Notes under the pieces: generated by a model | What the model saw: the letters and a program-made list of their open reading frames with translations, nothing else | The model's database searches: none | Told to the model about the DNA's origin: nothing | In this document: in pieces, positions 16,457 through 20,363 of the stretch | Position numbering within the stretch: position 1 is the first letter of the stretch | Layout: each line of letters starts with the position of its first letter | Program-made: the position numbers and the translations under genes | Assembly: GCA_030532815.1 (NCBI GenBank) | Contig: JAUNKI010000013.1 | Coordinates: 1 to 20,363, forward strand | From: Leptotrichiaceae bacterium | Lineage (GTDB): Bacteria; Fusobacteriota; Fusobacteriia; Fusobacteriales; Leptotrichiaceae | Length of the DNA stretch: 20,363 nucleotides | Direction: 5' to 3'

Positions 16457-16530
16457 TATCTTTTCCTCCTATTGTATTTTTTGTTTATTATTTATGATCA
16501 TTTAATCGAAAATCAGTCTTAACTAAAACA

Positions 16531-17817
16531 TTAATATGTCTTTGCACTTAAGTATCCGAATCCTGTCTCATTTGTGGCTCCTGTAATTGCCTGTATTTCC
16601 ACTTCAACAGTTCCATCTTCTCTTAATGAATCCTGATTTCCTCCTGCAATTACATTTACTACATCTATATGTCCGATTACTTTATCCAATTTAGGCAATA
16701 CTATTACCTGATTGGCATTTCCTCCTGTTACTACCGCGTCAGCCTTCGGATCGGCATCGGCCAAGCTTTGACTTGCTCCGTCCTGTCCGGCATATTCGTC
16801 AGTTACAATAACGGTTTTTACACCTTCATTTTCAATTTTTTTACAGTTCATTATTAAATCTGTATCCGGATTTCCGAATCCTTCCTGAGAAACAATGACA
16901 GCATCCAGACCTAAATATTTAGTTAATTTTGCTGTCCAATTTGACGATCTCTCCTTATCAGCCAGATACACATTTTCATTTGTTATGATTACACCAAGGA
17001 AATTAATTTCTTTTCCGTGCTTCTCATACAGTTCTTCTATTACTCCATTATTCAGATGAACATATGTAGGATTTTTGTCACATGCAGACACACAGTTCCC
17101 GCTCACTATCGCTCCATCCATAATTTCCGTAGGATAAAGAAGTGTAGGAACTATCTGTTTGGCATCTACTCCATACACATAAGTGTCATGTAACAGTCCC
17201 TGTGTCTGAAGCATATATACATATCCTACTTTAGGCAGGTCAGGATATTCGGATATCTGTTCAAGTAATGGTTTTGTTTCATATACTTTCACTTTTTCAG
17301 GCTTTAAGTTACGTGCCAATTCTCCCAAATATCTGGCTGCCTTAAATCCGATATAACGAACTGCCTTTTCATGTTCGTGCTGTTTTATTCCTTCTGCCGG
17401 TTCAGCAATAACAATTAAGTTATTCAATTTGGAGAAAGGTGTATACTCGGCTCCGACTCCGGTCATATCAATGATTCCTTCCTGGAACCCTACAATTTTA
17501 CCTGTAGTTACCACTGCCATACCTTTGAGAGCTGTCGTTTTCCCTTCTCCTACAGTATCCACTTTTGATAAAATGCCGGGAAATATTCCTCCACGACCTT
17601 CCGTTTTCACACGTGGCTCAATTACATCCTTAACAGGGGTAATACGTACGCTTTCTCCCGGTCGGGCTATTTCAAGATCCACAGACACAATCGCCTCATC
17701 ATCCCAAATATTTTTAATTAATTCTTCTTTATTAACATAAAGAATATTGTTTTCAATTTTTGATTCTGAAGCGAACTGGATATCTTTTATATGGATCTCT
17801 CCTAATTCAAGACGCAC
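16531..17817 (-). CDS. grdE: Glycine reductase protein B, alpha/beta proprotein (GrdE)
   Basis: GrdE is made as one 428-residue chain and cleaved before a cysteine, giving two subunits, one with an N-terminal pyruvoyl group that binds glycine as a Schiff base. The cleavage site is intact: GAIVSGNCVSACDK, with Cys242, the same number reported for other glycine reductases as I recall. Other family blocks are ARPGESVRITPVKDVIEPRV (51-70), VTTGKIVGFQEGIIDMTG (103-120) and QEGFGNPDTD. The start is a GTG at 17817, with GGAGG 8 nt upstream; a nearby ATG at 17819 is out of frame. It follows trxA by 45 nt and precedes grdA by 74 nt. Confidence 0.95.
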   Translation of the reverse strand: MRLELGEIHIKDIQFASESKIENNILYVNKEELIKNIWDDEAIVSVDLEIARPGESVRITPVKDVIEPRVKTEGRGGIFPGILSKVDTVGEGKTTALKGMAVVTTGKIVGFQEGIIDMTGVGAEYTPFSKLNNLIVIAEPAEGIKQHEHEKAVRYIGFKAARYLGELARNLKPEKVKVYETKPLLEQISEYPDLPKVGYVYMLQTQGLLHDTYVYGVDAKQIVPTLLYPTEIMDGAIVSGNCVSACDKNPTYVHLNNGVIEELYEKHGKEINFLGVIITNENVYLADKERSSNWTAKLTKYLGLDAVIVSQEGFGNPDTDLIMNCKKIENEGVKTVIVTDEYAGQDGASQSLADADPKADAVVTGGNANQVIVLPKLDKVIGHIDVVNVIAGGNQDSLREDGTVEVEIQAITGATNETGFGYLSAKTY

Positions 17818-17862
17818 ATTCGATTCCTCCCTTACTTTTAAAATAATTAAAACAATAATTAA

Positions 17863-18180
17863 TTATAAGTATTTTTTTATTAATGCTTCCACATTTTCTA
17901 TAGTCGCATTTTCTTTTGTTACTTCTTCAAGCTTTTCGCCGTTTTTGTAAACTGCTAAAGTAGGCAGTCCTAAAACTTTCTGTTTAATAGCAAGACGTCT
18001 TGCTTTTGTAGTATCCAAAGCAGCAAACTTCATTTTACCGTCATACTTTTCAGCCAATTTATGAACTTCCGGCATTAAAGCTTTGCACGGCTCACATCCT
18101 TCACTCCAAAAATCTACAAATACATATCCTTCCGCTTGCAGCACTTCAGTTTCAAAAGTGTCCTTATCCAGTTCCAGCAT
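17863..18180 (-). CDS. trxA: Thioredoxin of the glycine reductase system
   Basis: This 105-residue protein has a full thioredoxin fold: [19 protein letters not shown] with the active-site pair Cys29 and Cys32, and the cis-Pro loop [13 protein letters not shown] near residues 70-82. The active site is CEPC rather than the usual CGPC. Thioredoxins in glycine reductase operons commonly deviate here, which is thought to suit reduction of the selenoprotein A diselenide or mixed selenide-sulfide form. It lies between trxB and grdE in the same operon. The ribosome binding site GGAGGG is well placed. The 95-nt gap from trxB holds only a weak promoter-like pair (TTGTCA and TAAATA, 18 bp apart), too poor to call. 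Confidence 0.95.
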   Translation of the reverse strand: MLELDKDTFETEVLQAEGYVFVDFWSEGCEPCKALMPEVHKLAEKYDGKMKFAALDTTKARRLAIKQKVLGLPTLAVYKNGEKLEEVTKENATIENVEALIKKYL

Positions 18181-18275
18181 TTGTTTCCCTCCTTTCCGTG
18201 TATTTTAAATAATATATATAAAACTTATTATTTAGCGATATTTATTTCTCTTTGACAAATATAAATTACAATGAA

Positions 18276-19220
18276 TTATTCAAAGTGTTCACTTATGTAC
18301 TTTTCAGCCATTATTGCAGAAACAGCACCGTCTGCAGCAGCCGTAACCACCTGACGTACTTCCTTGATTCTGCAGTCTCCCGCTACGAATACTCCCGGAA
18401 CATTTGTTTCAGTGTTTTCTCCTGCAACTATATATCCGTATTGATCAAGTTCAACTTTTCCCTTGAACAGTTCCGTCTGAGGAGTATAACCTATGAATAT
18501 AAACAGTCCCATTGTTCCGTCTTCTTCATCAGCTTCAATTTCATATACTTCTTCAGTATCCAGATTTTTGAAAACAATAGACTCCAGAATACCGTCTCCT
18601 TTTACTTCCTGAACTACCGTCCTCGTCTTAATATCTATATTAGGAGTATTTTTAGCCTTTTCCAGAGTAATTCCTTCACATTGGAAATGATCCAGCATGT
18701 GAACTATGTGAACCTGTCTTGCAAATTTTGAAAGGAAAATAGCTTCTTCAATGGCACTGTTACCTCCACCTACTACATATACTTCCAATTCCTTAAAAAA
18801 GTCGGCATCACATGTTGCACAGTATGAAATACCTTTTCCTGAAAGCTCTTTTATTCCCGGAGCGTCCAATTTTCTCGGAGTAGCTCCTGTAGCTATTATT
18901 ACTGCTTTTGCTGTGTATTCTGTATCTTTACATTTAACAATTTTTTCCTTGCCTGAAAAATCCACTTCTACAACTTCTTCTTTTCTTACTTCAGTACCGA
19001 AACTTTTACACTGCTCCAACATTCTTGCAGTCAAATTCGGTCCTGTAGGATTTTCAATGGATCCCGGATAATTTTCTATCAGGTGGGTAATTGCCGCCTG
19101 ACCTCCGTTCTGTCCTTTTTCCAAAACTAATGTTTTTAATCTTCCTCTTGATGCATACAATGCCGAAGATAAACCTGCCGGTCCTGAACCTATAATTATC
19201 AGGTCAAAATGTTCCGCCAT
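18276..19220 (-). CDS. trxB: Thioredoxin reductase of the glycine reductase system
   Basis: This 314-residue flavoprotein reduces the thioredoxin encoded next to it. It has the FAD-binding GSGPAG (11-16), the redox CATC (Cys134, Cys137) in ISYCATCDADFF, the second nucleotide-binding GGGNSAIEEA (151-160) and the C-terminal FAD motif GVFVAGDCR. One part is odd. The NADPH phosphate-binding motif, normally HRRxxFRA, reads HMLDHFQCE (174-182), without the arginines. This suggests that NADPH is not the donor; NADH or a ferredoxin-type route is possible. It follows grdX by 27 nt, with AAGGAGG before the ATG. Confidence 0.95.
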   Translation of the reverse strand: MAEHFDLIIIGSGPAGLSSALYASRGRLKTLVLEKGQNGGQAAITHLIENYPGSIENPTGPNLTARMLEQCKSFGTEVRKEEVVEVDFSGKEKIVKCKDTEYTAKAVIIATGATPRKLDAPGIKELSGKGISYCATCDADFFKELEVYVVGGGNSAIEEAIFLSKFARQVHIVHMLDHFQCEGITLEKAKNTPNIDIKTRTVVQEVKGDGILESIVFKNLDTEEVYEIEADEEDGTMGLFIFIGYTPQTELFKGKVELDQYGYIVAGENTETNVPGVFVAGDCRIKEVRQVVTAAADGAVSAIMAEKYISEHFE

Positions 19221-19247
19221 AATCAGCCTCCTTAATTTTTTAATCTG

Positions 19248-19619
19248 TTACTTGACTATTCTTTCTATAGCATTGGTAATCAGGTCGTGATCTATAACAC
19301 TGAAATCTTCTTTTACCGTTTCCTGCCATAACGGTGTTTCTTTATTTTTCCGGAATTTTATAAAAGTTTCTATTGCATAAGATATTAAATTAACCGAATT
19401 AACATCCAAAACATCTTTAAATTCCAAAACTATTGATCTGTAAAGAGTTTCATTCGGTTTTACACTTCCATACAACGGGTGAGTAAGTATTTCATAATTT
19501 TTATGTACATAATCACGTGCTGCTTCAAGTATATCCAAATAACTTACGTCTCTGAAATCCACTTCTACATTTTTATTTTCATAATTTAGAAATTTCGGAT
19601 TATTTGTTAATAGTTTCAC
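19248..19619 (-). CDS. grdX: GrdX family protein, first gene of the glycine reductase operon
   Basis: This small soluble protein of about 123 residues belongs to the GrdX family, whose function is unknown but which is nearly confined to glycine, sarcosine and betaine reductase loci. The characteristic stretch is EILTHPLYGSVKPNETLYRS. The start is not an ATG. A TTG at 19625 would be only 2 nt from the AAGGAG site, whereas a GTG at 19619 has 8 nt spacing and gives MKLLTNNPKF, so I take the GTG. It is the first gene after the glycine riboswitch. A second, clearly diverged copy precedes the betaine-type module at 5717-6109. Confidence 0.88.
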   Translation of the reverse strand: MKLLTNNPKFLNYENKNVEVDFRDVSYLDILEAARDYVHKNYEILTHPLYGSVKPNETLYRSIVLEFKDVLDVNSVNLISYAIETFIKFRKNKETPLWQETVKEDFSVIDHDLITNAIERIVK

Positions 19620-19651
19620 TTCCAATTCTCCTTATTAAAATTATTCCCTGC

Positions 19652-19820
19652 TATAAAATCAAAAATAGGAAAACACTTCTGCATTCTCCCTGTTATAAAT
19701 AACTCCAGAGTTTTGTCCAAACACAGTCCGTTTACCTGAGAATTTCATCAACAATTGCAGATTGCCGACTTGTACCTTCGGTGCTCCTCTGACAGAGTCT
19801 CTCCCGTGCCCTTCATCCAA
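19652..19820 (-). promoter_or_regulatory. Glycine riboswitch: single aptamer with ghost aptamer and terminator
   Basis: The minus-strand leader contains the glycine aptamer core: GGGAGAGA (near 19805-19798), GCACCGAAGG (19784-19775), and CTCAGGTAAACGGAC (19740-19726). P1 pairs CACGG (19808-19804) with CTGTG (19726-19722), and P3b is a 7-bp stem. The aptamer is followed by TTGGAC and CTCTGGAG, the linker seen in tandem glycine riboswitches. In place of a second aptamer there is only a short stem (CTCT with GGGAG around a GTTA/TAAC hairpin), the pattern of a singlet with a 3' ghost aptamer. Next comes AGGGAGA (19691-19685) pairing with TTTTCCT (19673-19667) before a U-rich tract, a terminator. 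AGGGAG is shared by the ghost stem and the terminator, which predicts a glycine-ON switch. Confidence 0.9.
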
Positions 19821-19846
19821 ATAATTCAGTTATTATTCTTACTTAA

Positions 19847-19875
19847 GTTATACCCCTTTTTCTTTAAAAAGTCAA
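19847..19875 (-). promoter_or_regulatory. Promoter of the glycine reductase operon
   Basis: On the minus strand TTGACT (19875-19870) and TATAAC (19852-19847) are separated by exactly 17 bp, a near-consensus vegetative promoter. The predicted start is near 19840, so the transcript opens about 30 nt before the glycine aptamer. Confidence 0.85.
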
Positions 19876-20194
19876 TAATAAAAAGTATATTTTTTTATTT
19901 TAAAATCAAACCATATATAACTTTAAATTATTCAAATAAAATTTCAAAATTCATAATCGGAAATTTTTTTTATTTTTCTTTATTTTTTCGCAATGACTAT
20001 TATCAGTTTTAATTTTTTCATTATATTCAGTGTTTTTTTTATTTTATTCATCTAAAAATCATTTTAAAATTATAGGAAAAACAGATAGAATCGAATTATA
20101 CATATTCAGAAATGTATACTTATTCTTTAAGAAACGGTTTTTTAATTTCAAAAATGCTGAAAGAAACGATTAAACTTTACAGGTTGTCTTAATA
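19876..20194. other. AT-rich intergenic stretch with a possible gene remnant
   Basis: This stretch upstream of the glycine reductase promoter is very AT-rich and holds no convincing gene. On the plus strand a frame open from 20076 to a TAA at 20190-20192 (ATG at 20112) encodes residues such as YSEMYTYSLRNGFLISKML, which look more protein-like than the surroundings. It has no ribosome binding site and ends at the insertion-sequence border, so it may be the tail of a decayed gene. A GGTTGTCTTA copy at 20182-20191 resembles the MITE terminus at 685-694. Confidence 0.35.
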
Positions 20195-20286
20195 GGGACT
20201 ATCTCATAAATCAAAAATAATTCTTCAACTATAATAATGTATTTTTATATTGATGAATTATAATAACAAGTGCAACACAGAAAAAA

Positions 20287-20360
20287 AACTCATAGAATTC
20301 ACTTCTATGTTAAAATGTAAGTACCAAATAAAACATTTAACGGAGGTAATTCTATGAGTT
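20287..20360 (+). repeat. Inverted repeat enclosing the transposase start codon
   Basis: AACTCATAGAATT (20287-20299) and AATTCTATGAGTT (20348-20360) are perfect 13-bp inverted repeats 48 bp apart; the right arm contains the ATG. Within the left half, CATAGAA and TTCTATG (20291-20297, 20303-20309) form a second, smaller inverted repeat just before the -10 element. Confidence 0.85.
20308..20316 (+). promoter_or_regulatory. Extended -10 promoter of the putative transposase
   Basis: TGTTAAAAT is an extended -10 element (TG, one base, TAAAAT). A start near 20323 would give an mRNA lacking the left arm of the inverted repeat and so free of the start-codon hairpin. Confidence 0.5.
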
Positions 20361-20363
20361 ACA
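20354..20363 (+). CDS. Putative transposase, first codons only
   Basis: ATG AGT TAC begins 7 nt after CGGAGG, an excellent ribosome binding site, and runs off the window. The M-S-Y start occurs in several transposase families, including IS30-like ones, but three residues identify nothing. The assignment rests on the insertion-sequence end just upstream and on the start-codon hairpin, which is typical of transposases. Confidence 0.5.

Larger units (their letters stand above)
20195..20363 (+). mobile_element. Left end of an insertion sequence, cut by the window edge
   Basis: The terminus GGGACTATCTCATAAATC (20195-20212) has the look of an insertion-sequence end. It matches the MITE left end (683-700) at 14 of 18 bases, followed by further identity to 20224. 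About 160 bp inside, a ribosome binding site and ATG begin an ORF running off the window. The family cannot be decided from three codons. Right end and target duplication lie outside the window. Confidence 0.6.

Noticed and set aside
1..20363. tRNA, rRNA, CRISPR array, selenocysteine machinery genes.
   Set aside because: I looked through the intergenic stretches on both strands and saw no cloverleaf with a CCA end, no direct-repeat array and no sel gene. A tRNA scan would settle the tRNA point.

Overview
This window comes from an AT-rich, strictly anaerobic, amino-acid-fermenting bacterium that makes selenoproteins. The gene content (glycine, sarcosine-type and betaine reductase with dedicated thioredoxin and thioredoxin reductase) fits Stickland-type Clostridia or selenocysteine-using Fusobacteriota. 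I lean to neither firmly, because no rRNA or other phylogenetic marker is present.\n\nAlmost everything lies on the minus strand, so the map reads from high to low coordinates. Unit 1 (about 19875 to 11866): a strong sigma-70-type promoter, then a glycine riboswitch (one aptamer, a ghost aptamer stem and a terminator hairpin), then grdX, trxB, trxA, grdE, grdA, grdB, grdC, grdD and a terminator. This is a complete glycine reductase: substrate protein B (GrdE+GrdB), selenoprotein A (GrdA), acetyl-phosphate-forming protein C (GrdC+GrdD), and the thioredoxin system that reduces protein A. Unit 2 (about 11752 to 6230): promoter, an AGCS sodium:amino-acid symporter, a second protein-B pair (GrdG/GrdF-like), a YkvI-family membrane protein and a strong terminator. 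Unit 3 (6109 to about 1196): a second grdX, a BCCT betaine/choline/carnitine-type transporter, a third protein-B pair (GrdI/GrdH-like) and a terminator. Units 2 and 3 carry no protein A or C, so their protein B pairs must feed carboxymethyl groups into the GrdA/GrdC/GrdD of unit 1. The whole window is therefore a plug-in system of one core and three substrate modules, each module with its own transporter or transporters.\n\nFour genes (grdA, grdB, grdF, grdH) are interrupted by in-frame UGA codons that fit the selenocysteine sites of their families. Naive gene finding would split or truncate all four. The three protein-B selenoproteins share a perfect 6-bp hairpin 12 nt after the UGA, a good candidate bacterial SECIS. 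The three protein-B alpha/beta proproteins differ at the cleavage site: GrdE and the unit-2 protein keep the Cys that becomes the pyruvoyl group, while the unit-3 protein has Phe there. This fits betaine as substrate, since a quaternary amine cannot form a Schiff base.\n\nThe edges are different in character. On the left are the 3' end of an unknown plus-strand gene, a 153-bp MITE-like inverted-repeat element and a small, possibly truncated, minus-strand membrane protein. On the right an insertion-sequence end begins near 20195. It resembles the MITE terminus, and its transposase start codon sits inside a 13-bp inverted repeat. No tRNA, rRNA or CRISPR array was seen, and no selA, selB, selC or selD gene lies in the window.
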